DNA of 44,596 nt from Candidatus Aminicenantota bacterium. GTDB lineage: Bacteria > Acidobacteriota > Aminicenantia > Aminicenantales > UBA4085. Position numbers and translations under genes: made by a program. The DNA lies in NCBI GenBank assembly GCA_026393895.1, contig JAPKZG010000086.1:1-44596 (forward strand), read 5' to 3'. Below, piece after piece: positions 31,305 through 38,728 of the stretch; the stretch's first letter is position 1; each line of letters begins with the position of its first letter. The notes beneath the pieces are model-generated. The model was not told the origin of the DNA. It saw only the letters and a program-made list of their open reading frames with translations, and did not search any database.

Positions 31305-31379
31305 ATGATTTGGCCGAAGATCCGGGCTCTCTCCCTCGAAAAAGCCCGGCTTGAAAACATTCAAAAAAGGAGAAATCGA
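31305..31379 (+). pseudogene. Deletion relic of the C39 peptidase gene
   Basis: The frame begins MIWPKIRALS, like the peptidase start MIWPKVRIS, and then continues LEKARLENIQK, like the peptidase end IEKARLEDIQK. About 0.95 kb of the gene is missing. In the intact copy, GTCAGG occurs at both deletion endpoints (29216-29221 and 30164-30169), suggesting loss by short-homology recombination. The relic is now in frame with the following 78-residue gene and could be read as a 103-residue fusion. Confidence 0.7.
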
Positions 31380-31616
31380 ATGAAAAGACAGATTAAGATC
31401 GGAAGTGTCCTGTTGATGATCGTCATGCTCTCTTCCTTTGCCGCCGCAGTTCAGAAACCGGCGGTCGAACAAGCGGGGACGTCAACCCAGCTGGTGTTCG
31501 GCGGGCAAGACGTGATCACGGCGTCCGATGCCGGCGGGGGCTATCTCACGACGGGAGATATTCTCCTCATCGTGATCATTATTCTGGCGGTGATCGGACT
31601 GGGCGTCCTCCTTTAA
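31380..31616 (+). CDS. Small secreted/membrane peptide with GGG motif, copy 2
   Basis: A 78-residue paralogue of the protein at 30225, start MKRQIKIGSVLLMIVMLSSF, AAAAGGAG before the ATG. The central KPAVE-AGTSTQLVF-GQDVITA-DAGGGYLTT is conserved and the C-terminal helix also ends at the last residue. Copies differ at several silent sites, so both seem to be under selection. It survives although the peptidase next to it has been deleted, so peptidase copy 1 could serve both. Confidence 0.7.
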   Translation: MKRQIKIGSVLLMIVMLSSFAAAVQKPAVEQAGTSTQLVFGGQDVITASDAGGGYLTTGDILLIVIIILAVIGLGVLL

Positions 31617-31621
31617 CTTTG

Positions 31622-31795
31622 ATGCAACCGACAAAACGAGCCCGGCCCGTCTCGCCGGGTGCGGCGAAGAGAAAACCCATGGGGGCGAGACAGGCATGGG
31701 GACCGGCGCAAAGGAAACTCGCGTTTCCTATTGTTGGAGGAATTGCACTCGTCGCGATTATCGCGCTGATCCTTGCCGTTCGCCGAAAGAAATAA
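31622..31795 (+). pseudogene. Truncated duplicate of the DUF3185-like gene
   Basis: A 57-codon frame with a Pro/Arg-rich start unlike any family and a C-terminus (PIVGGIALVAIIALILAVRRKK) that copies the end of the DUF3185-like protein at 31870. Both ends are followed by the same 34 bases. There is no Shine-Dalgarno. It is probably a decayed duplicate, though expression of a fusion microprotein is not excluded. Confidence 0.5.
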
Positions 31796-31823
31796 CGGAG
31801 TTTTCGCGGAGTCCGTTCCCGGC
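31790..31823 (+). repeat. 34-bp exact direct repeat, copy 1
   Basis: Identical to 32077-32110; contains AACGGA...TCCGTT inverted arms. It follows the stop-codon region of the truncated duplicate. Confidence 0.85.
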
Positions 31824-31869
31824 TGAAAGGCAAGGTTGGTCATTTTTAATCTTAAGGAGGTATCATTTC

Positions 31870-32082
31870 ATGAAGGTTTTAGGCATTATTCTCATCGTCC
31901 TGGGAATCTTGGCTCTGGTCTATCAAGGCATCCAATATACGTCCAGGGAGAAAATCCTTGATATTGGTTCAATCAAGGTCACGGCCGATACGAAAAAAAA
32001 CATTCCGTTGCCTCCCATTATCGGCGGGCTTGCGCTCGTTGCGGGTATCGCGCTCGTCCTGGTCGATCGCCGAAAAAAATAA
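31870..32082 (+). CDS. DUF3185-like small membrane protein
   Basis: A 70-residue protein from the ATG at 31870 with AAGGAGG upstream. The N-terminal helix MKVLGIILIVLGILALVY is followed by QYTSREKILDIGSIKVTADT.KN and a second helix PPIIGGLALVAGIALVLV with the tail DRRKK. This matches the small two-helix DUF3185 proteins of unknown role that are often found with other stress microproteins. A truncated copy lies just upstream. Confidence 0.78.
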   Translation: MKVLGIILIVLGILALVYQGIQYTSREKILDIGSIKVTADTKKNIPLPPIIGGLALVAGIALVLVDRRKK

Positions 32083-32110
32083 CGGAGTTTTCGCGGAGTC
32101 CGTTCCCGGC
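32077..32110 (+). repeat. 34-bp exact direct repeat, copy 2
   Basis: Identical to 31790-31823 and placed at the same position relative to the DUF3185 reading frame, marking the right border of the small tandem duplication. Confidence 0.85.
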
Positions 32111-32140
32111 GGATGGACGCGGTCGGGCGGTTTTTTCTAA

Positions 32141-32596
32141 ATGAGCAAGAAGGAAAAACCGGTCCGGGCCGATTTCGCCCGCGACACCGAGCTCGTCCGG
32201 CTGATGAAGAAAGCCGGCTGCCATACCGTGTACATCGGCTTTGAGTCGGTCAATCCCCGAAGCCTCAACGGCATGAAAAAGAAACAGACCGTGGCTGATC
32301 TTGTCCGGGCCGTCAAAGTCCTCCGCCGGCACCGGCTCAAGATCCACGGCATGTTCGTCTAGGGATTCGACGAGGACGATTGGCCTTCGGTCAAGAAGAC
32401 GGTCAGGTTCGCCGTGAAATCCCGCCTGGCTACGACCCAGTTCCTGATCCTGACCCCCTTGCCCGGCTCGGAGTTTTATAACCGGATGTGGACGAAACGC
32501 AACCGGACGTTCCTCCGAGTCGTCAAACTGTTGAAGCCAAGGGCCGGCGCCAGGATCTCCGTGGATGACAGGGAGGATGTCTCCCTCGAGCTCTGA
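32141..32596 (+). pseudogene. Remnant of a radical SAM (B12-binding type) protein
   Basis: The sequence VRADFARDTELVRLMKKAGC, then TVYIGFESVNPRSLNGMKKKQT, matches the middle of B12-dependent radical SAM enzymes. It is interrupted by a TAG at 32360-32362 and continues in the same frame (GFDEDDWPSVKKTVRFAVKS, TTQFLILTPLPGSEFY) to 32596. The N-terminal part with the B12 domain and the CxxxCxxC cluster motif is absent. So the gene is truncated at its 5' end and has an internal stop; it cannot make a normal enzyme. Confidence 0.8.
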
Positions 32597-32643
32597 GACG
32601 AAGGCCTTCTGACTCCCGCGGCGCGCTCCCCCCCCGGCCGGGC

Positions 32644-32672
32644 TTGCTAATCACTATTTTTTTATTTATAAT
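32644..32672 (+). promoter_or_regulatory. Sigma-70 promoter of the sigma-54 response regulator gene
   Basis: TTGCTA, 17 bases, TATAAT (32667-32672). The ATG at 32688 leaves a leader of about nine A-rich bases with no Shine-Dalgarno. Confidence 0.65.
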
Positions 32673-32687
32673 TCTCTCAAAATTAGA

Positions 32688-34121
32688 ATGGACACGATTC
32701 TGAAGGCGAGAGTTTTAATCGTCGATGACGATAAGCTCATTTGCAACTGGATCGCGAATGCCGTAACCGAGTTGGGGCATAGTTCATTTTTTTCCCATAC
32801 CCTGGCAGAGGGACTCCGAAAAATCCAAGCCGATTCGTTCGATGTCGTTTTTGTCGATGTGCGCTTGCCGGACGGAAGCGGCTTGGAAATCATACCGAAG
32901 ATCAAAGCCTCCCGATCTTCCCCGGAAATCATCGTGATAACCGCACTGGGCGATCCCGACGAGGCCGAACGCGCCATCCAAACCGGCGCCTGGGATTATT
33001 TGGAAAAGCCGGCTTCGTTCGAAGCCATTAAGATTCCCATTCTCCGTGCTCTGGAGTACCGAGCGGAAAGAAAATCGGGGAAGCCGCCGGTTCCTTTGAA
33101 AAGAAAGGACATTATCGGAAATTCACAAAAGATCTTTTCTTGTCTGGAACTTCTGGCCCAGGCCGCCGGCAGCGACGCCAATGTTCTCATCACCGGCGAT
33201 ACCGGAACCGGGAAAGAGCTTTTTGCCAAGGCCATCCATTCCAACAGCGCCCGGGCCAAAAGAAATTTCGTAGTCGTCGATTGCACGGCGCTGCCCGAAA
33301 CACTGGTGGAAAGCGTTCTTTTTGGGCACGCGCGGGGAGCGTTCACCGGAGCCGAGCGAAGCGAAGAGGGGTTGATCAAGCAAGCCGACGGAGGAACTCT
33401 TTTTTTAGATGAGATCGGGGAGCTGCCGTTTTTAATTCAAAAACGATTCCTCCGGGTCATTCAAGAACACCGCTTTCGTCCTGTCGGAGGACGTCAAGAA
33501 ATCGAGAGCGATTTCAGGCTTGTGGCGGCGACCAACCGAAACTTGGAAAGCATGGTCCGGCAGGGACGATTCCGTGAAGATCTGTTCTTCCGGCTCCGGA
33601 CTCTTATTATTGAATTGCCGCCTTTGAAAGAGCTTCCCGAAGACATTAAAGAATTGACGGCCTTTTATATAAACGCCTTGTGCAAACGGTTTGGAATCGT
33701 GCCCAAAGAAGCTTCTCCCGAATTTTGGAACGTCGTAGCCGAATATCAATGGCCCGGCAACGTGCGGGAACTGAGCCAGGCCCTGGAAAAAGCTTTACTC
33801 TCGGCCAAAGACGAACCCATGCTGTTCCCCAAACACCTTCCGACGTATATTCGCATTCAGGTGGCCCGGAATTCTTTTCCCACGAATCCAGCCGGCGCGG
33901 CCGCACCGGAGACGCGTCCCCGCGTGCCCAACGAACCCCCCCAATGGAAAGAGATTCGGAAAGCGGCCGTTTCTGAGGCAGAGCAACGGTATCTGAAGGA
34001 CCTGATCTCTTATGTGGGCGAAGATGTCAACAAAGCCTGCCGGATTTCCGGATTGTCCCGCTCGAGATTCTACACTCTTCTCAGAAAATCCCGACCCGAT
34101 GACGGACATAGGCCGGTCTGA
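32688..34121 (+). CDS. NtrC-family sigma-54-dependent response regulator
   Basis: A 477-residue enhancer-binding protein. The receiver domain (1-125) has the acidic pocket VDDD (12-15), phospho-acceptor Asp57 in VFVDVRLPDG and Lys108 in EKP. The AAA+ domain has Walker A GDTGTGKE (170-177), the sigma-54 contact loop GAFTGA (217-222), Walker B GGTLFLDEIGELP and the GNVREL sensor region. The C-terminal Fis-type helix-turn-helix (DVNKACRISGLSRSRFYTLLRK) binds DNA. It is flanked by sigma-54 promoters with matching palindromes at 28771, 30872 and 34176, so it is the likely activator of the whole block. Its sensor kinase is not in the window. It is transcribed from its own sigma-70 promoter. Confidence 0.93.
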   Translation: MDTILKARVLIVDDDKLICNWIANAVTELGHSSFFSHTLAEGLRKIQADSFDVVFVDVRLPDGSGLEIIPKIKASRSSPEIIVITALGDPDEAERAIQTGAWDYLEKPASFEAIKIPILRALEYRAERKSGKPPVPLKRKDIIGNSQKIFSCLELLAQAAGSDANVLITGDTGTGKELFAKAIHSNSARAKRNFVVVDCTALPETLVESVLFGHARGAFTGAERSEEGLIKQADGGTLFLDEIGELPFLIQKRFLRVIQEHRFRPVGGRQEIESDFRLVAATNRNLESMVRQGRFREDLFFRLRTLIIELPPLKELPEDIKELTAFYINALCKRFGIVPKEASPEFWNVVAEYQWPGNVRELSQALEKALLSAKDEPMLFPKHLPTYIRIQVARNSFPTNPAGAAAPETRPRVPNEPPQWKEIRKAAVSEAEQRYLKDLISYVGEDVNKACRISGLSRSRFYTLLRKSRPDDGHRPV

Positions 34122-34353
34122 GGCCGGTTAGGATTTTCAAAAAACTAAAGACGGCGCGCTTATTTATGGGAAAAGTCCTATCTAAGAGGACAGATTACCG
34201 CCGATTTCAGGATCAAGCGGTTCTTAAGATTTTCTCACCCCCATAAAAAATTAAATGTCTGGTTTTATTAATTCGGCATGTTTCTTGCTATTGATGATTC
34301 AGTGGAAAGAAAGAGAAATGCTCCCTTTGGAACATCATTGAAAGAGGTGTCGC
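34122..34353 (+). promoter_or_regulatory. Regulatory region 4: activator palindrome and sigma-54 promoter
   Basis: Contains GTCCT-ATCTAAG-AGGAC (34175-34191) and, about 85 bases downstream, the sigma-54 element CGGCATGTTTCTTGCT (34274-34289). The leader then carries GAAAGAGG before the ATG at 34354. Confidence 0.65.
34274..34289 (+). promoter_or_regulatory. Sigma-54 promoter 4
   Basis: CGGCATGTTTCTTGCT with GG and GC 10 bases apart. A similar but defective form (TTGAATGTTTCTTGATG) lies at 35036-35052, just upstream of the next gene. Confidence 0.65.
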
Positions 34354-34962
34354 ATGCTTAAAAAAATCGTGGTTCTTCTGGCCGCGGCGGTGTTTCTTTT
34401 CGCCGCTGTGGTCAAGGTCTCCGCCCAGGACGTGCTGATGAACTCGGCCGAGACCATCAACCAGGGCCACTTCAAGCTGGCTAGTTTCCCGACAGTACTT
34501 CTAGGCAAGACCGGCGGAGACCCCGTGTGGGGTGTGGCCGGGCGGTTCGGATACGGGCTCACCCCTCGCTTTGACATCGAAGCCAAGGCCGCGATCTTCA
34601 AAGGACTCAGATACTTCGGAGCTGAGGGCGAGTATTGGCTCGTTCAGGGACAGAATGCCAACGTTTCGGTGGCGCTGGGAGCACATATGACGGACTCGCA
34701 AGGGGGAGCGGACAGCTCCGGCATCGACACCTCACTCCTATTCAGCACCAGTCCGGCAAAGCTTCTGGAGCTCTACGGCGGCCTCAAACTCGCCTTCGAT
34801 TCATTCAAAAACTCTGATCAGAACTTTACCAGGGTGCATCTCGTGCCGGGTCTCGAGTACCGCCTCAGCCCCGATCTCGATTTCCTGGCCGAGTTCGGCC
34901 TCGCCCTCAACGACAATTCCCGCAGCTATATCAGCGTGGGATTGGCTTTATATCTTCGCTGA
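34354..34962 (+). CDS. Outer-membrane beta-barrel protein
   Basis: A 202-residue protein with a signal peptide (LKKIVVLLAAAVFLFAAVVKVSAQ). Alternating-hydrophobic strands follow throughout (GVAGRFGYGLTPRFDIEAKAAI; NVSVALGAHMTD; LELYGGLKLAFDSF; HLVPGLEYRLSPDLDFLAEFGLAL; SYISVGLALYLR), ending in an aromatic/basic strand typical for barrel insertion. An eight- to ten-strand barrel fits the length. The function (porin, adhesin or sensor) is unknown. It is directly controlled by sigma-54 promoter 4. Confidence 0.8.
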   Translation: MLKKIVVLLAAAVFLFAAVVKVSAQDVLMNSAETINQGHFKLASFPTVLLGKTGGDPVWGVAGRFGYGLTPRFDIEAKAAIFKGLRYFGAEGEYWLVQGQNANVSVALGAHMTDSQGGADSSGIDTSLLFSTSPAKLLELYGGLKLAFDSFKNSDQNFTRVHLVPGLEYRLSPDLDFLAEFGLALNDNSRSYISVGLALYLR

Positions 34963-35080
34963 AGCCTGTCGCCACGGCCCGGCCGGGACGCATGGGGCCG
35001 AGCCGCCGGAAGGCAATTTGCGGGTTTTAGGAGTTTTGAATGTTTCTTGATGGCGATTCAGCTAGAAAAAGGTGAACCCA

Positions 35081-35485
35081 ATGCAGTTGCTCTTTCATTC
35101 AAGCGCAAATGATCAAGACAACGAGAGGCTTTTAGCATCCGTTCATCAGGTGATCCCGGAACGTCGGATAGAACTTTTTAAAAAATTCGACAACCTCGAG
35201 GAGAGACTCCGGATGCCCGTCGAACCGGATTCGATCGCGGTTCTCTCGGTTTCGAACCGGGAAGAACTTCAAAAGATGCAGACGCTTCGTCAGCTGCTTC
35301 CGGAGATTTATGTCATCCTTGTCATCCCGGACAGAAAGAAGAGCACGATTGCGCTCGCCCATCTCCTGTTGCCCCGATTCTTGAGCCAAAGAAACAGCGA
35401 TTTCACCGCCCTCAAAATCGTCCTCCATAAAATGTACGTCAATTCTCAATATTCCCAACATGGAGAATTATTCCAAGAGGCATAG
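35081..35485 (+). CDS. Unknown protein, receiver-like fold
   Basis: A 134-residue soluble protein starting MQLLFHSSAND; AAAGGTGA lies at the right distance before this ATG (a GTG nine bases earlier lies within that Shine-Dalgarno). The alternation DSIAVLSVSNREELQKMQTLRQLL / EIYVILVIPDRKKSTIALAHLL / LPRFL resembles a receiver or Rossmann-like domain, but no phospho-acceptor pattern is clear. It ends one base before the M48 protease start, so the two are co-transcribed and probably linked in function. Confidence 0.65.
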   Translation: MQLLFHSSANDQDNERLLASVHQVIPERRIELFKKFDNLEERLRMPVEPDSIAVLSVSNREELQKMQTLRQLLPEIYVILVIPDRKKSTIALAHLLLPRFLSQRNSDFTALKIVLHKMYVNSQYSQHGELFQEA

Positions 35486-35486
35486 G

Positions 35487-36929
35487 ATGAATCGACAAAT
35501 CGTTTCGAAAATCGTCGCCGTCGCCCTGATGGTTTGGGCCGTTTCCTGCGCCCTCAATCCGGTCACCGGTAGAAATGAACTCATGCTCATGTCCGCGGCA
35601 GACGAACTCGCGATGGGACGGCAGATGAATCCCCAAGTTTTACAAACCTACGGCAAATATGAGAATGCCGATTTGGCGCGTTACGTCGCCGCCCTCGGAA
35701 AGAAATTGGGCGCATTAAGTCACCAGCCGAATCTGGCTTATTCCATCCAGGTGCTGGATAGCCCGGTCGTCAACGCTTTTGCCGTACCCGGCGGGTATGT
35801 TTATCTGACCCGGGGGATGTTGGCTTACCTCAACGACGAAGCTGAACTGGCCGGCGTCGTCGCCCACGAAATCGGCCACATTGCCGCTCGGCACAGCGCC
35901 CAACAATACAGCCAAGCCCAGGTTGCCCAATTGGGGTTAGGCCTGGGGGCCATGGTTTCAAAAACATTTCGTAAATACGCCGGTATCGCCCAGGTCGGGG
36001 TCGAAATGTTATTTTTAAGCTTCAGTCGAGCTGATGAACGCGAGGCAGATGCCCTGGGAGTCGAATATTCCGCCAAAGCCGGATACGACTCCAACCATAT
36101 GGCGAACATCTTTGTCTCATTGGAGCGGCTCAATCCGGGAGCGGCTCAAGGCGGACTTCCCGGGTGGTTTTCCACTCACCCCAACCCGCCCGATCGAATT
36201 GCCGCCATCCAACGGGACACCCTGGCCTGGCGGGCGAAAATTCAACAAACCAAATTTGCGGTCAATCACGACCCATATTTAAACCAGGTCAACGGAATCA
36301 CGTTCGGCGAAGATCCGCGCCAGGGTTATGTCGAAGACAATATTTTTTATCACCCTCAGCTTCGATTTCAATTCCCGGTCCCCGCGGGCTGGAAGGTCAA
36401 CAATACATCCTCTCAAGTGCAGATGGTCAATCAAGATCAGAGCGCGATCATCCTCTTCTCCATGGCGTCTGAAAAATCTCCCTCGGATGCAGCCCGAGCG
36501 TTCATCAATGAAAGCAAGGCCGTTGTCGTAAAATCGGAAAAGACTCAAGTCAACGGATCGCCGGCTCAACGAATCATCGCCGACGTCACAACGGAGCAAG
36601 GCCTTGTTCGCGCTCTGACTTATTTTATCCAGAAAGAAAAGACCGTGTATGTTTTCCTTGGTTATTCGGCACAGGCACGATTTGACGGTAATTTTCCCGT
36701 ATTTGACCGGACGATGGTTCAATTTAAAAATTTAACGGACTCTCGAAAAATCAACGTCAAAGCCGATCGACTGATTTTAAAAAGAACCCCAACCCAGGGG
36801 AGCTTGCGCCAAGCCCTCCGAAACTTCGGCGAGCCAGAGGATCAATGGGAAGCCCTGGCGATTATCAATGGGATGAAGCTCGATGATGCCCTTCCCGGCA
36901 ATACCATCATAAAAGTCGTCGTGAAATAA
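35487..36929 (+). CDS. M48-family metalloprotease lipoprotein with LysM-like tail
   Basis: From the ATG at 35487 the protein is 480 residues. The signal MNRQIVSKIVAVALMVWAVSC ends in a lipidated Cys21. The zinc site is HEIGH (127-131) with the second motif EADALG giving the third ligand; the region FAVPGGYVYLTRGML precedes it, as in the BepA/YfgC periplasmic M48 group, which repairs or degrades outer-membrane proteins. The C-terminus RTPTQGSLRQALRNFG, then GMKLDDALPGNTIIKVV, looks like a LysM-type module. It follows the receiver-like gene directly and the beta-barrel gene upstream, which fits quality control of the sigma-54 envelope products. Confidence 0.88.
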   Translation: MNRQIVSKIVAVALMVWAVSCALNPVTGRNELMLMSAADELAMGRQMNPQVLQTYGKYENADLARYVAALGKKLGALSHQPNLAYSIQVLDSPVVNAFAVPGGYVYLTRGMLAYLNDEAELAGVVAHEIGHIAARHSAQQYSQAQVAQLGLGLGAMVSKTFRKYAGIAQVGVEMLFLSFSRADEREADALGVEYSAKAGYDSNHMANIFVSLERLNPGAAQGGLPGWFSTHPNPPDRIAAIQRDTLAWRAKIQQTKFAVNHDPYLNQVNGITFGEDPRQGYVEDNIFYHPQLRFQFPVPAGWKVNNTSSQVQMVNQDQSAIILFSMASEKSPSDAARAFINESKAVVVKSEKTQVNGSPAQRIIADVTTEQGLVRALTYFIQKEKTVYVFLGYSAQARFDGNFPVFDRTMVQFKNLTDSRKINVKADRLILKRTPTQGSLRQALRNFGEPEDQWEALAIINGMKLDDALPGNTIIKVVVK

Positions 36930-36943
36930 GCTTTTTCCCGACC

Positions 36944-38728
36944 TTATCCAAGGATCTCCGCCCGATTCCGGTCTCCCAGCAGCAGCCGGACTTGGTGCGT
37001 GCCGCCGTCATCGGCGAGAGGGATGGAGCGGGGATCGACCGGCAGGCCATCCAGCTCCGCCTCCGCGATCCCTCGACAGCGGCGCTCCGGGTTCGAAACC
37101 GCAATCTCATAGCGCGTTCGGCCGAAGCGCCAGATGATCTTGTAGTCAGGCCAGGATGACGGGATGCAGGGGGCCATCTCGAAAGTCGAGCCCCGGCGCT
37201 GGAGCCCGAGGATGCTCTCGAGGCCCGCGCGATACATCAAGCCCGCAGAGCCGGTGTACCACGTCCAACCGCCGCGCCCGGCATGGGCCGGGTCGGCGTG
37301 GACGTCTCCGGCGATGATGTAGGGTTCGGCCATGTAGCGCGCGACGCCGGCCGCGGTCCTTGTATGGTTGATGGGATTGAGGATATGGAAGAGCTCCGCC
37401 GCCTCATCGCCGCTGCCCAGTCGGGCCATGGCCATGACGACCCAAAGAGCCCCATGGGTGTATTGGCCGCCGTTCTCCCGCACGCCGGGCGGATAGCCCT
37501 TGATGTATCCCGGATCCTGGACGGATTTGTCAAAAGGCGGGGTAAGCAGCAATACGACCTGAGGTCCGCGCCGAACCAGATGGGTGCGGACGGCATCCAT
37601 GGCGCGTTCCGCGTAACGCGCCGGAACCGCGCCCGAGAGCACCGCCCAGGACTGGACGACGGCGTCGATCCGGCACTCGTCGTTCTGAGCCGAGCCGAGA
37701 GGCTTGCCGTCATCGTAGTAGCCGCGCCGGTACCACTCGCCGTCCCAAGTCTGCTCCAGCATGCTTCCGAGCCGGCAAGCTTCGCTCTGGTATCGTTCGG
37801 CCCGGGCGAGGTCCCCTCGAGCTTCGCAGAGCGGCGCGAATTCGCTCAGAACCACGTGGAGGAAGAAACCCACCCAAGCACTCTCCCCGCGCCCTTCCCG
37901 TCCCACGCGGTTCATGCCGTCGTTCCAGTCCCCACTCCCCATGAGAGGAAGGCCGTGGACACCCGCGGTCAGTCCATGGTCGATGGCGCGCAGGCAATGC
38001 TCAAAGATCGGACTCTTTTCGATCGAGATGCGAGGCTGGATGTAGGCGTCCTGCGTTTCCGGGGCGAGAAGCGGAGCCTCCAGGAAGTGGGCCGGCTCTT
38101 CGAGTACGCCTGCGTCTCCCGTCGTCCGGACGTAGTGCGCTACCGCGTAGGGAAGCCATAACAGGTCGTCGGAACAACGCGTGCGGGTGCCCCGGCCGCT
38201 TCCCTCGTGCCACCAATGCTGGACGTCGCCTTCGAGGAATTGCCGGCCGGCCGCCCGCAACAGGTGTTCTCTGATGAGATCCGGCCGGGCCAGGGTCAAA
38301 GCCATGACGTCCTGAAGCTGATCGCGGAACCCGAAGGCGCCGCTCGGTTGGTAGTAAGCAGACCGGGCCCACAGCCGGCAGCTCACGTCTTGATAGAGCA
38401 GCCAACGGTTCATCAACAGGTCGAAGGAATCGTCCGGCGTACGGACCTGGACCGCGTCGAGGATGCCGTCCCAACTCCGGCGGACGGCCTCCCGGGCGAT
38501 TTCAGCGGCGTCCACGCGTCCATGCCGGAGGAGAAGCTCTCGGGCCTCGTCCACGTCCTTCCCCTGCCCCACCAGAAACACCAAGCGGCGCGTCTCCTCC
38601 GGCTTCAGAGTGACGGAGACATGCAGCCCGGCACAGGGATCGAGCCCCGCTCCAAATCGGCTCGATAGGGTTTCACGGCGAAGCGCCGCCGGTTGCGCCA
38701 GGGAACCGTTGCGGCCCAGGAACGACAA
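36944..38728 (-). CDS. ndvB: Cyclic beta-1,2-glucan synthase-like, 3' part (GH94 region)
   Basis: A 594-codon frame that continues the gene at 38673-44596 in another frame. It begins [30 protein letters not shown], a block found inside NdvB-type proteins, and holds the GH94 phosphorylase-like domain with the catalytic region [14 protein letters not shown] (acid at about 270). It ends in a C-terminal beta-sandwich. In NdvB this part controls glucan chain length by phosphorolysis. The apparent TTG start at 38728 is an artefact of the frameshift; homology ([12 protein letters not shown]) begins four codons earlier. It may be an inactive tail, or a separately translated domain if a re-initiation site exists; I see none. 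Confidence 0.8.
   Translation of the reverse strand: MSFLGRNGSLAQPAALRRETLSSRFGAGLDPCAGLHVSVTLKPEETRRLVFLVGQGKDVDEARELLLRHGRVDAAEIAREAVRRSWDGILDAVQVRTPDDSFDLLMNRWLLYQDVSCRLWARSAYYQPSGAFGFRDQLQDVMALTLARPDLIREHLLRAAGRQFLEGDVQHWWHEGSGRGTRTRCSDDLLWLPYAVAHYVRTTGDAGVLEEPAHFLEAPLLAPETQDAYIQPRISIEKSPIFEHCLRAIDHGLTAGVHGLPLMGSGDWNDGMNRVGREGRGESAWVGFFLHVVLSEFAPLCEARGDLARAERYQSEACRLGSMLEQTWDGEWYRRGYYDDGKPLGSAQNDECRIDAVVQSWAVLSGAVPARYAERAMDAVRTHLVRRGPQVVLLLTPPFDKSVQDPGYIKGYPPGVRENGGQYTHGALWVVMAMARLGSGDEAAELFHILNPINHTRTAAGVARYMAEPYIIAGDVHADPAHAGRGGWTWYTGSAGLMYRAGLESILGLQRRGSTFEMAPCIPSSWPDYKIIWRFGRTRYEIAVSNPERRCRGIAEAELDGLPVDPRSIPLADDGGTHQVRLLLGDRNRAEILG

Larger units (their letters stand above)
30853..31322 (+). 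repeat. Duplicated module, copy B (left part)
   Basis: Repeats 28752-29218 nearly base for base, including the palindrome TCCT-ATTGAAA-AGGA (30872-30886), the half-site AATAGGA (30899-30905), the sigma-54 promoter, the microprotein gene and the first codons of the peptidase gene. Confidence 0.8.

Noticed and set aside
35036-35052. Fifth sigma-54 promoter TTGAATGTTTCTTGATG
   Set aside because: It resembles promoter 4 but has lost both the GG and the GC elements, which are essential.
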